Source: Candidatus Saccharibacteria bacterium (GTDB lineage: Bacteria > Patescibacteriota > Saccharimonadia > Saccharimonadales > Saccharimonadaceae). Taken from it: DNA of 64,000 nt. Both the position numbers and the translations under genes were made by a program. The notes under the pieces are model-generated. The model worked only from the letters and a program-made list of their open reading frames with translations, did no database searches and was not told the origin of the DNA. Each line of letters begins with the position of its first letter. Position 1 is the stretch's first letter. Of this stretch, positions 14,296 through 22,727 are shown piece after piece. Location of the stretch: the NCBI GenBank assembly GCA_016432585.1, contig CP066696.1:700113-764112 (forward strand). The letters run 5' to 3'.

Positions 14296-15645
14296 CTATA
14301 AAGTATCGATAGCAACGCGAGTTTGGTTTGTCGTGTCGCGCTCACGAATCGTCACCGAGTTATCCTCAAGACTGTCAAAGTCAACCACGACGCAGTATGG
14401 CGTGCCGATTTCGTCTTGGCGGCGGTAGCGCTTACCGATATTTCCGTTGTCATCCCACATGACATTTCCGTGCTTCTTTTTAAGAATTTGGTACACTTCA
14501 CGGGCTTTTTCTACCAGCTCTGGCTTATTTTTCAGTAGTGGTGACACGGCGTATTTTACCGGTGCTAAATGCTCTGGAAACTTAAGAAACACGCGCTTCT
14601 CGCCGTTTACTTCGTCTTCGGTATATGCACTGGAAAGCACCGCCATAAGCGCACGTTCAACACCAAAACTCGGCTCAATCACATGCGGAACAAAACGCTC
14701 GTTCGTCCCCTTTACACCGTATTCCATGCTCTTACCAGAGACGCGCTGAATATTATCAAGGTCGAAACTAGTGCGATACGCAAGGCCAAGCAGCTCTTCT
14801 TTACCGATAGGAAAATCAAACTCGATATCAATCGTACGTTTACTATAGTGCGCACGGTCTTCTTCAGGAACCTCTAGTTCGTGAATGTTCTCGCGCGGCA
14901 AACCAAGCGCATCAAGAAATTCGTAAATGTCTTTTAGTAGCGCATCAAAACTCTCGGCCCACTTTTCAGGGTGAACAAAATATTCAATTTCCATTTGTTC
15001 AAACTCGCGTGAACGAAAAATAAAGTCTCGTGGGCTAATCTCGTTACGAAACGCCTTTCCCTGCTGCGCAATACCAAATGGTAAGTCAGGATAAAAGTTG
15101 TCGACAACGTTTTTGTAGTTGGTAAAAATACCTTGGGCCGTTTCAGGGCGGAGGTAGCTTACCGATGAATCATCGGCTACAGGCCCTACGTGGGTTTCGA
15201 ACATCATGTTAAAGGTGCGTGATTCACTGAGTGGGTTGCCATCTGGACTCTTGATTCCGTTTTCACGAACCGCTTCATCCATCTGTGCCATACTCATACC
15301 CGTTGGGTCGATTCCCTTGTCTTTTAGGATATGATCCGTGCGATAGCGGCGTTTGTTAACCGTATCCTCACAAAGAGGATCAACAAACGTATCCACATGC
15401 CCACTAGCCTGCCATACCTTTTGGTTCATAAGAATAGCAGCATCAACACCATACATATCGTCGCGAGAATCAACAAACATTTTCCACCAAAGCTGCATAA
15501 TATTGCGCTTAAGACTGACGCCCAGTGGACCGTAGTCCCAGGTTCCGCTTAGTCCGCCGTAAACTTCCGAGCCTTGATAAATAAAGCCTCGGCGCTTCGC
15601 CAAAGATACGATTGCTTCCATTTTCTCGTTTTTCTGTCCTGCCAT
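14296..15645 (-). CDS. glyS: Glycyl-tRNA synthetase (alpha2 type)
   Basis: Class IIa synthetase of the single-chain dimeric type, 449 residues. Motif 2 is in the FRNEISPRDFIFRSREFEQME segment (about 197-217) and motif 3 in VIEPSFGVERALMAVL (about 310-325). A C-terminal anticodon-binding domain (VKYAVSPLLKNKPEL...) follows. The N-terminus KRRGFIYQGSEVYGGLSGTWDYGP is diagnostic. This differs from the alpha2beta2 GlyQS enzyme of many bacteria. TATAAT (15655-15660) ends 9 nt before ATG, predicting leaderless initiation. Confidence 0.94.
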   Translation of the reverse strand: MAGQKNEKMEAIVSLAKRRGFIYQGSEVYGGLSGTWDYGPLGVSLKRNIMQLWWKMFVDSRDDMYGVDAAILMNQKVWQASGHVDTFVDPLCEDTVNKRRYRTDHILKDKGIDPTGMSMAQMDEAVRENGIKSPDGNPLSESRTFNMMFETHVGPVADDSSVSYLRPETAQGIFTNYKNVVDNFYPDLPFGIAQQGKAFRNEISPRDFIFRSREFEQMEIEYFVHPEKWAESFDALLKDIYEFLDALGLPRENIHELEVPEEDRAHYSKRTIDIEFDFPIGKEELLGLAYRTSFDLDNIQRVSGKSMEYGVKGTNERFVPHVIEPSFGVERALMAVLSSAYTEDEVNGEKRVFLKFPEHLAPVKYAVSPLLKNKPELVEKAREVYQILKKKHGNVMWDDNGNIGKRYRRQDEIGTPYCVVVDFDSLEDNSVTIRERDTTNQTRVAIDTL

Positions 15646-15726
15646 AATGTTCTGATTATAACAGAGAGGAAAGGCATTTGATACAACAGGACTTCGAATG
15701 CCGTAAGATATCAGGCTTCCGCGTAT

Positions 15727-16401
15727 CTATACCGCCGCATGCTGCCGCGCAACCAACCAGCAGTCGGACAGTACACCCTCAAGACCACCCACTTGAGCCA
15801 GCGTCTTTAGCGGTTTCGCGCTGACAAGTCGTAAAAATTTAATATGATCCGCAGTCAGCTCGCCGTTTACCGCAGCTCGAAGGCCCTTTTCGGCAACGTC
15901 GTAATTATAACGGGCATCGGCAGACAGTCGCTCGCCGTTCACATCGTGAGCCAGGCTCAGCTCGTGTCCTAGCATTGCCGCATATCGCAGATAAAACCAT
16001 GTTTCAGTCAGCTGGCGCGAACAAGTTTTGCTATCGAGTGCCATAAGCACCTCGGCCAAAATATCATACCATTCGGGCTCATCCATCATCTCGCTCGCCT
16101 TGGTGACCTGCTTTACCGCTTCGTACGCAAATTGCATTCTGTCGTAATCCTCAAGAATGTGGCGATAAAATTGCACGAGCCGCGCCGACGTAAGTATACC
16201 CAGCTCTCCTTTTCCCTTAGTAATAACAATATCGCACACCGCAAACAGTTCTATGCCGCCAGCAAGGCGGCTTTTTTCGCGCCGTACACCGCGCGCAATA
16301 ACACTTCGTTTTCCTTCTGGGGTGAGAACTTGCAAGATTCTATCCGCTTCGCCATAATTTGTGCGACGCAGCACAATAGCGCGCGTCCGATTAGCTGTCA
16401 C
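15727..16401 (-). CDS. recO: DNA repair protein RecO
   Basis: RecO loads RecA with RecR and anneals ssDNA. The OB-fold N-terminus is present (RAIVLRRTNYGEADRILQVLTPEGKRSVIARGVRREKSR split over about residues 7-45), followed by the helical domain (MLGHEL, KFLRLVSAKPLKTL). It has 224 residues, within the normal range. The usual four-Cys zinc knuckle is not visible. Its 5' end overlaps the receiver-domain gene by 4 nt, so it is the last gene of a histidine kinase - receiver - recO operon, an unusual context. Confidence 0.88.
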   Translation of the reverse strand: MTANRTRAIVLRRTNYGEADRILQVLTPEGKRSVIARGVRREKSRLAGGIELFAVCDIVITKGKGELGILTSARLVQFYRHILEDYDRMQFAYEAVKQVTKASEMMDEPEWYDILAEVLMALDSKTCSRQLTETWFYLRYAAMLGHELSLAHDVNGERLSADARYNYDVAEKGLRAAVNGELTADHIKFLRLVSAKPLKTLAQVGGLEGVLSDCWLVARQHAAV

Positions 16402-16772
16402 GGAAGTACCTTTCGGATAGCTACCACTAGATCATTTGGTTTCATAGTTGCCTTATCAAGTACGATCTTCACGCCATATACCGCTAGGTCTTCCTGCGCC
16501 AATTGATCCGCGCTATTACTGCAAATCACCACGGGTATCGCCATCAAATCGGCATGCGAACGAAGCTCATGAAGCAGTGTAAAAGCATTTGGGCCTACCA
16601 AAAGGACATCCAGAACAATAGCGTCTGGAGTTGTCGTATCTATAGCGTCGATAGCGGCAAGTGCATGCGGGACACTTTCGGCGCGCATACCAACGCCAGT
16701 CAGTGTTCGCACATGCTGCTCTGCCAGCCAATCATCATCTTCAACAATAAGAACGAAGGGCGTTTTTGTCAT
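16398..16772 (-). CDS. Stand-alone response regulator receiver protein
   Basis: 124-residue CheY-like receiver with no output domain. The acidic pocket is in LIVEDDDWL, the phospho-acceptor Asp in DAIVLDVLLVGP (about residue 55), the Ser/Thr position in VICSNS and the Lys in VLDKATMKP (about 106). It overlaps the kinase by 4 nt upstream and recO by 4 nt downstream. Without a DNA-binding domain it must act by protein contact or as a phosphate sink. A second lone receiver is at 22728-23126. Confidence 0.88.
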   Translation of the reverse strand: MTKTPFVLIVEDDDWLAEQHVRTLTGVGMRAESVPHALAAIDAIDTTTPDAIVLDVLLVGPNAFTLLHELRSHADLMAIPVVICSNSADQLAQEDLAVYGVKIVLDKATMKPNDLVVAIRKVLP

Positions 16773-17509
16773 AGCAAGCTCAGCTGCGTCGAGGCAGATA
16801 CATCAACATAAAACGTTGCGCCGTCGCGGTGGCGAGTAGCACCAATTTTCGCCTGCATAGCACCAGCAAATTGCCCGGCAACATACAACCCAAGGCCACT
16901 ACTTTGCGGCCGCGTGTGAAGTACTTGTACCCCAGTACCAATTTGCGCCTGAAGCCGCTGCCACATATCTGGCGGCACAGCTGGACCATAATCTCGCACG
17001 CCAAGGCGTATTTTCGTTCCACCCTCGCACGAGCCCGCACGAAGCTCCACAGGCGCGCTGTCCGACGCATAATGCAAGGCGTTATCGCCAAAGTTCAGCA
17101 TAATCCTCCGAAGCAAGTCGCGATTCGCAACAGCAAGAATCGGCTTATAGCGCGACGCAACACGAATCTCACGCCCTTTTGCCTTGTAGAGCGGCGCTAG
17201 TTCGTGCGCAACTTCTTCACAAATTTGAATAGGATTGAGCGGTTCGAGCTGAAATAGTCCTTCCTCAAGGCGAGCCGTCCGCGAGAGATCGGTTGTGAGC
17301 CGCAGCGCTCGTTCGCTCACAAGAACTATTTGCCGCATCATACGCTCACGCTCTGCCGGCGGTACATTATCCGCCTCAAGCGCCAGCGATAACTGACGCA
17401 CAAGCGCAAGTGGCGCCTTTAGCTCATGCGCCGCCGTAACGGCAAAAGACAGTTCCCCAAAAAGAACTGCCTCTTGCTGCCTTGACGACTGTCCCATACT
17501 CCCCTTCAT
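16769..17509 (-). CDS. Soluble sensor histidine kinase
   Basis: 246-residue kinase core without transmembrane or PAS sensor segment. The H-box is AAHELKAPLALVRQ (His at about 32) and the N-box RRIMLNFGDNALHYA (about 140). The G1 box is VRDYGPAVPPDMW and the G2 box SGLGLYVAGQFAGAM. It presumably phosphorylates the receiver encoded 4 nt downstream; its input is unknown and may be a cytosolic ligand or partner. Two starts are possible: ATG 17509, 9 nt after a TACACT, and ATG 17497, preceded by GAAGGGGAG. Confidence 0.87.
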   Translation of the reverse strand: MKGSMGQSSRQQEAVLFGELSFAVTAAHELKAPLALVRQLSLALEADNVPPAERERMMRQIVLVSERALRLTTDLSRTARLEEGLFQLEPLNPIQICEEVAHELAPLYKAKGREIRVASRYKPILAVANRDLLRRIMLNFGDNALHYASDSAPVELRAGSCEGGTKIRLGVRDYGPAVPPDMWQRLQAQIGTGVQVLHTRPQSSGLGLYVAGQFAGAMQAKIGATRHRDGATFYVDVSASTQLSLL

Positions 17510-17550
17510 ACTACATCTAGTGTATCACGAGGCGAAGTTAGCTGTCGCTA

Positions 17551-18213
17551 CTAAGAATTGAATTTAATCGTTTTTATAATATTTTCAAAGTCGGGCTTAA
17601 ACGTATCGGCATCGGTGCGAAGTGTGACGGTTTTATCGCGGATTTTATAAATCACCGCCGAGCCTCGAATATTCTTTGTAAAGTTTCCGTCGAACCTGGT
17701 TCCGTTATTACCATTCGCGCTTGTTGCGCTGCTACGAAGATCGCCCTTTTTCACGAGTGACTCGTATGATTTCACAACCTGGTCGTAATCCTTTTCCTCA
17801 ATAATAACGCGCAAGCTGTATTGCTGCGTCGCGCTAACCGGAGGAACGGTAACTGGGTTGAGGTAAGCCTCGTAGCGGCCACCACTTGCACCGTCACGCG
17901 CAACGTAAACGCTCCATGTTTTTGGATAGTTAAATGTTAAACGGCCGTAGTCGTCGGGTCCAACAAACTGGCGGTTCGGTTCTTTTTCGCGCTCGGCAAA
18001 TTTTAATTCATCGGCGTCAGATTGCTCTTTTTTGCCTTCGAGTACAGCAAGATCTATTTTGCCATCGACGTTAGTTTTTTGCTCGTTGTAATTGAGGTAC
18101 GCCCAAATTGCCGCGGAGCCGGTCGCCAGTGAAAGAACGATCAATCCGATGATTGCAATGAGCGATCCACTCACCGCGCCCTGTTCGTGTTTGCGAGATT
18201 GTAATATATTCAT
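17551..18213 (-). CDS. Hypothetical single-pass membrane protein with extracytoplasmic domain
   Basis: Not recognised; 220 residues. A transmembrane helix (about 15-37) is followed by a charged linker rich in Lys/Glu and a folded outer domain containing GRLTFNYPKTWSVYV. This looks like the PsbP-like/lipoprotein type of stress domain and ends IKTIKFNS. ATG 18213 is chosen: TATAAT (18220-18225) ends 6 nt before it, while the longer frame to 18318 overlaps the next gene. The 14-nt gap to the methyltransferase stop suggests a separate transcript. Confidence 0.7.
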   Translation of the reverse strand: MNILQSRKHEQGAVSGSLIAIIGLIVLSLATGSAAIWAYLNYNEQKTNVDGKIDLAVLEGKKEQSDADELKFAEREKEPNRQFVGPDDYGRLTFNYPKTWSVYVARDGASGGRYEAYLNPVTVPPVSATQQYSLRVIIEEKDYDQVVKSYESLVKKGDLRSSATSANGNNGTRFDGNFTKNIRGSAVIYKIRDKTVTLRTDADTFKPDFENIIKTIKFNS

Positions 18214-18226
18214 ATGGTTATTATAC

Positions 18227-18751
18227 TTACGCTTTCCCCACCTGTAAAGGAGTGAATTCATAGAGACTATGAGCGCCAAGCATTCGCAATGGGTTGCGCC
18301 CTGGCATTTGGCTTCCATAGGTAATAACAGTCAGTTTTTTATCAAGTCTCGTCGCCTCTTCGGCAATTTTATCTCCTAATTTTCCAATGTCGCGTGATAC
18401 GGCAAATAAATAAATGACAGTCGTCTCTTCGGGCAAGCGAATATTCCAAAAATTAGCCACGTGCGCTTGAATGTTGGGGTTGCGACGTGAGATGAAGCGC
18501 GTTATCGCTACTAAAATTGGATTTAATTCGTAGCCGATTGCCTTCGCTCCGTGCGACGCAGCCTCTCGTAAAACAACGCCGTCACCCGAACCGATATCAA
18601 TAACAACATCATCTTTTTTTAAAGGATACAGCTCGCTGAAAGCGGCTTTTAGTTCTTTACGTTTACTTGGAACATACGGTGCTCCCCAAAAAACAACAAA
18701 TCCAAACGCCAGAACGATGGCCGCAAATATCCAAAACGCTATCTCTGCCAT
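18227..18751 (-). CDS. Membrane-anchored class I SAM methyltransferase
   Basis: 174 residues: an N-terminal membrane helix (about 4-24) followed by a compact Rossmann methyltransferase with motif I VIDIGSGDGVVL (about 49-60) and acidic motif II GYELNP. The layout of one membrane helix plus a short domain lacking most of the C-terminal sheet resembles the FAM173-like (protein lysine methyltransferase) group; the substrate is unknown. ATG 18751 touches the xseB stop, so it belongs to the xseA-xseB transcript. Confidence 0.78.
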   Translation of the reverse strand: MAEIAFWIFAAIVLAFGFVVFWGAPYVPSKRKELKAAFSELYPLKKDDVVIDIGSGDGVVLREAASHGAKAIGYELNPILVAITRFISRRNPNIQAHVANFWNIRLPEETTVIYLFAVSRDIGKLGDKIAEEATRLDKKLTVITYGSQMPGRNPLRMLGAHSLYEFTPLQVGKA

Positions 18752-18960
18752 TATTCCGACTCAGTAAACTTAGCTTTTACTATTTCGATATTATTTTTAA
18801 GCGCCAAAAGATCTTTTTCTATTTCCTGCGCCAGCTTCTCAGCCTCGGTGTATTTATCAAGAGCTTTTTCAAGCTCAAAATCTCCACTATCAAACCATGC
18901 CACAAGCTCGTCGAGCTTGGCTGTTTTTTCAGCGATTGTTTGCTTATTTTTTACTGACAT
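18751..18960 (-). CDS. xseB: Exodeoxyribonuclease VII small subunit
   Basis: 69 residues, two antiparallel helices. The family core is KLDELVAWFDSGDFELEKALDKYTEAEKLAQEIE, of which the E-x-x-V-x-x-(L/F)-x-x-G-x-(L/F)-x-L-E pattern is diagnostic (here D replaces E before the helix break). It overlaps xseA by 17 nt, the standard order. It binds XseA to form the nuclease that degrades single-stranded DNA. Confidence 0.88.
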   Translation of the reverse strand: MSVKNKQTIAEKTAKLDELVAWFDSGDFELEKALDKYTEAEKLAQEIEKDLLALKNNIEIVKAKFTESE

Positions 18961-20044
18961 TCCGTACCTCCGCTTGTAGTATCATATCGCTTTTTTCAAT
19001 TTCAATCATCGCGCCTTTTTCAACCTTCCCTCGCACAAGGGCATATCCACGAGCAAGGACTTTCTTAGGGTCGAGTTCGGCTAGTATTCTCATTTTACTA
19101 TTTAACTGCAATTCGTAATACGAATATCTGTTCGTTATCGCCGTAAGCGAACGCATCATATCTTTTTGCACCTGGTGCATTTTACCCTCAATCGCTTGTT
19201 CAGTTCGCGGCAGCAACGAGCCCACCTGCCGTCGCACACTCATAATAAGGCTTTTGCGATCCGGAACAACAAGCTGCGCCGCATTACTTGGCGTCGCCGC
19301 GCGAACGTCGGCGGCCATATCCGCAAGACTCACATCTACTTCATGCCCCACCCCTACTAGCGTTGGGATACGGCTCGTTGCAATCTCACGAACCAGCAAC
19401 TCATCATTAAAAGCGCTCAGATCATCGGCGCTTCCACCGCCTCTTATGATAACAATCACTTCTGGCAATTTCTCGCGCGAATTAAAATACTGCAATGCGC
19501 GAATTATCTGATCAGGTGCATCGGCACCCTGCACTTGTACATGCGCAACATCCACCTGCATTCCACCCCAACGATCATTTAAAATCTTAATAAAATCCGC
19601 ATAGCCTGCCGCCTGAGTACTACTTATAACAGCAATATGCGACGGCGCGAGCGGAAGTTGTCTTTTGCGATCCGGCGAAAATATTCCTTCAGCTTCTAAT
19701 TTTGCACGCAGCAGTTCGAAACTTTTCTTCAAACTCCCCTCACCACTAGGACGAATCGAGCGGATCGTCAGGCTAAACTTACCCCACGGTGTTAGCTTGG
19801 GTGTCGCCGTGATAATCACCTTCATACCATCTTCGATCGCAAGCCTAAGTTGCCACACCGACATAAAACAGCCGACACTCCCGCCGGCATCCTTAATATC
19901 AAAAAAAACGTACTTGCCTTGATTTACTTTAAAACTCGCCACCTCGCCCTCAACCTCGACGGCCGGGTAGGCATATTCGAGGGTTTGGTTGGTCAGCGCA
20001 ATAAAGTCGCTAACGCTGAATCGGGGGTTGATGCTTTTTTCCAT
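18944..20044 (-). CDS. xseA: Exodeoxyribonuclease VII large subunit
   Basis: Catalytic subunit with an N-terminal OB domain (EVASFKVNQGKYVFFDIKDA, about 34-55) and the nuclease domain (VIVIIRGGGSADDLSAFND, about 195-213, then RIPTLVGVGHEVDVSLADMAADVRAATPSNAA). The glycine- and Asp-rich blocks are those of the family. With 366 residues it is shorter than the 400-450 of most bacteria because the C-terminal coiled coil is reduced. Its first codons overlap the upstream membrane protein gene by 35 nt. Confidence 0.93.
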   Translation of the reverse strand: MEKSINPRFSVSDFIALTNQTLEYAYPAVEVEGEVASFKVNQGKYVFFDIKDAGGSVGCFMSVWQLRLAIEDGMKVIITATPKLTPWGKFSLTIRSIRPSGEGSLKKSFELLRAKLEAEGIFSPDRKRQLPLAPSHIAVISSTQAAGYADFIKILNDRWGGMQVDVAHVQVQGADAPDQIIRALQYFNSREKLPEVIVIIRGGGSADDLSAFNDELLVREIATSRIPTLVGVGHEVDVSLADMAADVRAATPSNAAQLVVPDRKSLIMSVRRQVGSLLPRTEQAIEGKMHQVQKDMMRSLTAITNRYSYYELQLNSKMRILAELDPKKVLARGYALVRGKVEKGAMIEIEKSDMILQAEVRNVSKK

Positions 20045-21056
20045 ATTTCACAAGTGCCATCTGATAAAAAACATATCCTAATATAATTGTTCCAAGCAGC
20101 AAAATAACTCGCGTCAGAACGATTCCCGCAATCGCAACACCCTGGCCAAGCCCTGCAACCGCCAAAAACGCTACCATAATTGCCTCGTACGCACCCGCCC
20201 CTCCCGGCGTTACGACAAAAAATCCAGCTAGCGCCGCTACGCCGTACGCAATAAGCACAGGTGCCGGGTTTACTGGAACGCCAAGCGCCCAAAACGTAAT
20301 CAAAAATAGCGAAACATCGGCGAGAGTAAACAGTACACCCCACATAAACGGCTTAAGCAAAATTCGTTTGTCGGCCTTAAGCGCTAAATAGTCTTTATGC
20401 ATCTCATCAAAAAAGTCATAGACGCGCTTTCTGTGAAGTACCGATTTTTTGCGGCCAAATGTCACCTTACGTACAAACTTATTAACTCTCGCCACCATCC
20501 AGTCGCTAAAACCCGTCACGCGTTTGTGACTACTAATAAGGTAGATTCCACCCAAAATCGCACCAAGCATAATACTCACCAGCCCCGAACTCATCAGTAT
20601 CATCCAACGGTTAATATTGCCATCAATCGTGATCATAACCACAGAAAGAGCAATAAGAACGATCAGCGCTGCAAACACCACTGCAAAACGGACCACCTGA
20701 GACATGGTCGCACGACCAGGTGTGACACCAAATTTCCCAAGCCGCCACGTCATATACGAAATGCCGCTCACCCCGCCACTTGGCAAAATATGGTTAACGA
20801 AGTTCATCTCTAGCGACATGCGCGCAAGCGTAGCCGGCGCAATATGCCCAATCGAGTCTTTTGCGCGAAGATATGAAAAGATCACCTCTCCCCCGGCGTA
20901 GTACACAAGAATTTGCCCCGGAATCAGAAGAAGCAGTATCCATATGTTCACTTGACCCAACAATTCCCATGCTTGCATAAGCTCGTGTCGCGAGAAATAA
21001 ATAATAACGACAATAAAGATCAACGTGATCGCACTTAACCAGGCTCTAAAAGACAT
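20010..21056 (-). CDS. Lysylphosphatidylglycerol synthase TM-like (flippase-type) membrane protein
   Basis: 348 residues with about eight transmembrane helices and the family block NHILPSGGVSGISYM (about 95-110). A later FFVVTPGGAGAYEAIMVAF (about 280-300) is also typical of LPG_synthase_TM/UPF0104 proteins. These resemble the flippase half of MprF without the lysyltransferase domain. The substrate is unknown. ATG 21056 (MSFRAWL) is chosen because TATACT ends 6 nt upstream; the longer frame would cross the divergent promoter. Its tail overlaps xseA. Confidence 0.8.
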   Translation of the reverse strand: MSFRAWLSAITLIFIVVIIYFSRHELMQAWELLGQVNIWILLLLIPGQILVYYAGGEVIFSYLRAKDSIGHIAPATLARMSLEMNFVNHILPSGGVSGISYMTWRLGKFGVTPGRATMSQVVRFAVVFAALIVLIALSVVMITIDGNINRWMILMSSGLVSIMLGAILGGIYLISSHKRVTGFSDWMVARVNKFVRKVTFGRKKSVLHRKRVYDFFDEMHKDYLALKADKRILLKPFMWGVLFTLADVSLFLITFWALGVPVNPAPVLIAYGVAALAGFFVVTPGGAGAYEAIMVAFLAVAGLGQGVAIAGIVLTRVILLLGTIILGYVFYQMALVKYGKKHQPPIQR

Positions 21057-21062
21057 GGTTCT

Positions 21063-21072
21063 AGTATATACT
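21063..21072. promoter_or_regulatory. Shared palindromic -10 for two divergent leaderless genes
   Basis: AGTATATACT is a perfect 10-bp palindrome. On the minus strand TATACT ends 6 nt before ATG 21056; on the plus strand TATACT ends 9 nt before ATG 21082. The two -10 boxes overlap, so polymerase can serve only one direction at a time. Confidence 0.6.
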
Positions 21073-21081
21073 ATAAACACT

Positions 21082-22251
21082 ATGTATATTGTGATTTTAG
21101 GGCGCCAGCCCGCAATCGGTATGGCCGAGCTTGAACATCTTTACAGCGCAAACGCGACGCGCTGGTTTTCAGACCAATCCGCACTTGTTGATACCGACAC
21201 CTTTTCAATCGATCACCTAGGCGGCGCACAAAAAGCCGGCCGCGTTATTTTTGAACTTCCTCACGGCGATTGGCACCGCACCAGCATGAAAATCGTTCAA
21301 ACCTACGTACGTGAATGGGCTCAGTTCGAGGGCAAAATCACGCTAGGTATTAGCGCATATGGGTTCGACGAGCCCGCGCGAGAAATCCAAAAAACCGGCA
21401 TTATCCTTAAACAAAAACTTAAAAAAATAGATGTCAGCCTTCGTCTTATTCCAAATACCGAAGCCGCACTAAACACAGCGACATCTCACCACAACAAACT
21501 CGGCTTATCAGAAAACAAAGTTGAGCTTATAGCTGTACGTGCAAGAAACGGGCGTGTTATTGTTGCCGAAAGTATCGGCGCGCAAAATATCACCGCCTTC
21601 GCTCACCGCGATCAAGGCCGTCCAAAGCGCGACGCATTTGTAGGCATGCTCCCTCCAAAACTTGCCGATATTATGATTAATCTTGCCGTAACGCCAGGCA
21701 AAACAACGCCGCGAGTGCTCGACCCTTTCTGCGGCACTGGCGTCGTCCTTCAAGAGGCAGCACTTATGGGCTATGCGGTCTACGGCACCGACCTAGCCGA
21801 TAAGATGATCGACTTCTCTACTACTAACCTTCAATGGCTTGCCGATACGCACCATGTAAAAATCGATGCCACGCTTCACCAGGGCGACGCAATGGATACA
21901 AAATGGAAACCACCTATCGATGCAGTCGTTGGTGAAACATACCTAGGACAGCCGTTTAGCGCCCCTCCTTCGCCCTCAAAACTTGCCGAAGTTCGCAAGA
22001 ACTGTAATTACATTATCGGCACCTTTCTTAAGAATATTAGCTCACAAATCGAACCAGGCACCCCTGTTTGTATCGCTGTTCCAGCGTGGCGTGACACAAA
22101 CGGTCAATTTAGCCGCCTTCCGCTCGCCGATGAGCTTTCCCACTACGGTTTTAGCGAATACGAATTCAAAAACATCAGTAAAAACGACCTTCTTTATTAC
22201 CGAGAAGACCAAGTTGTCGCACGAGAGCTTCTTGTACTCGTAAAGTCTTGA
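21082..22251 (+). CDS. TRM11/Trm-G10-like RNA methyltransferase (divergent catalytic motif)
   Basis: 389 residues: an N-terminal THUMP-like region (to about 165) and a class I methyltransferase domain with motif I VLDPFCGTGVVLQEAALMG (about 212-230). The order matches Trm-G10/TRM11 tRNA guanosine-N2 methylases. The position of the expected [DN]PPY tetrad reads VVGETYLGQP (about 284-293), so the catalytic motif is altered and activity is uncertain. Later segments (KNISKNDLLYYREDQVVARELLVL) are complete. Leaderless initiation from the shared palindrome is likely. The longer frame opening at 21025 crosses that promoter. Confidence 0.78.
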   Translation: MYIVILGRQPAIGMAELEHLYSANATRWFSDQSALVDTDTFSIDHLGGAQKAGRVIFELPHGDWHRTSMKIVQTYVREWAQFEGKITLGISAYGFDEPAREIQKTGIILKQKLKKIDVSLRLIPNTEAALNTATSHHNKLGLSENKVELIAVRARNGRVIVAESIGAQNITAFAHRDQGRPKRDAFVGMLPPKLADIMINLAVTPGKTTPRVLDPFCGTGVVLQEAALMGYAVYGTDLADKMIDFSTTNLQWLADTHHVKIDATLHQGDAMDTKWKPPIDAVVGETYLGQPFSAPPSPSKLAEVRKNCNYIIGTFLKNISSQIEPGTPVCIAVPAWRDTNGQFSRLPLADELSHYGFSEYEFKNISKNDLLYYREDQVVARELLVLVKS

Positions 22252-22276
22252 CGAATCACCCCTATTCACGTACAAT
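22248..22276 (+). promoter_or_regulatory. rpmA promoter
   Basis: TTGACG (22248-22253), a 17-bp spacer and TACAAT (22271-22276). The -35 overlaps the stop codon of the preceding gene. A 30-nt leader with AAGGAG follows. Confidence 0.75.
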
Positions 22277-22314
22277 AGAACAGATTGATTTAGAAACTGT
22301 AAGGAGTTAATTCC

Positions 22315-22617
22315 ATGTCACACGTTAAAGCAGGTGGTTCAAGTAAGAACATCCACAACAACGCCGGTCAACGCCTTGGCGTTAAGCGTTTTGGCGGCCA
22401 AAAAGTAAACACAGGAGAAATCCTTGTTCGCCAAACTGGTAGCACTAAAATTGCTGGTCCTGGTACCTTTGTCAGCAAAAACTTTACTATTCACGCTGCT
22501 ATAGACGGTGTCGTAAGCTTTGGTAAGGTTAAAAAAGGCCACTTTACTGGTAAGAGCGTTCCTCGTACTCAGGTAAGCGTTCAGCCTGTCGACGACAAGC
22601 AACTCGTAAAAAAATAG
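22315..22617 (+). CDS. rpmA: 50S ribosomal protein L27
   Basis: bL27, near the peptidyl transferase centre. The 100-residue sequence keeps AGGSSKN and RLGVKRFGGQKVNTGEILVRQTG at residues 6-45, with no Firmicutes-type N-terminal extension. It has a proper SD (AAGGAG) and a strong promoter. Usually rpmA follows rplU; here rplU is 39 kb away, and each has its own promoter. Confidence 0.97.
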   Translation: MSHVKAGGSSKNIHNNAGQRLGVKRFGGQKVNTGEILVRQTGSTKIAGPGTFVSKNFTIHAAIDGVVSFGKVKKGHFTGKSVPRTQVSVQPVDDKQLVKK

Positions 22618-22631
22618 TGATATCACTACAC

Positions 22632-22659
22632 AAAATAGCCCCTCTCTAGGGGTTATTTT
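22632..22659 (+). terminator. Bidirectional-looking terminator of rpmA
   Basis: AGCCCCT/AGGGGTT stem with a CTCT loop, an A-rich left arm and a T-rich right arm, 15 nt after the rpmA stop. Confidence 0.85.
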
Positions 22660-22686
22660 GTTGCTCAAGTATTTCACGAAACAAAA

Positions 22687-22713
22687 AAATACTCCGCATT
22701 GCGGAGTATTTTG
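22687..22713 (-). terminator. Terminator of the CheY-like gene
   Basis: A 9-10 bp stem, ATACTCCGC/GCGGAGTAT, with a 3-nt loop. On the minus strand it is followed by a run of seven T. It lies 15 nt past the stop of the receiver gene. Confidence 0.85.
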
Positions 22714-22727
22714 AGGTAGTACAATCT

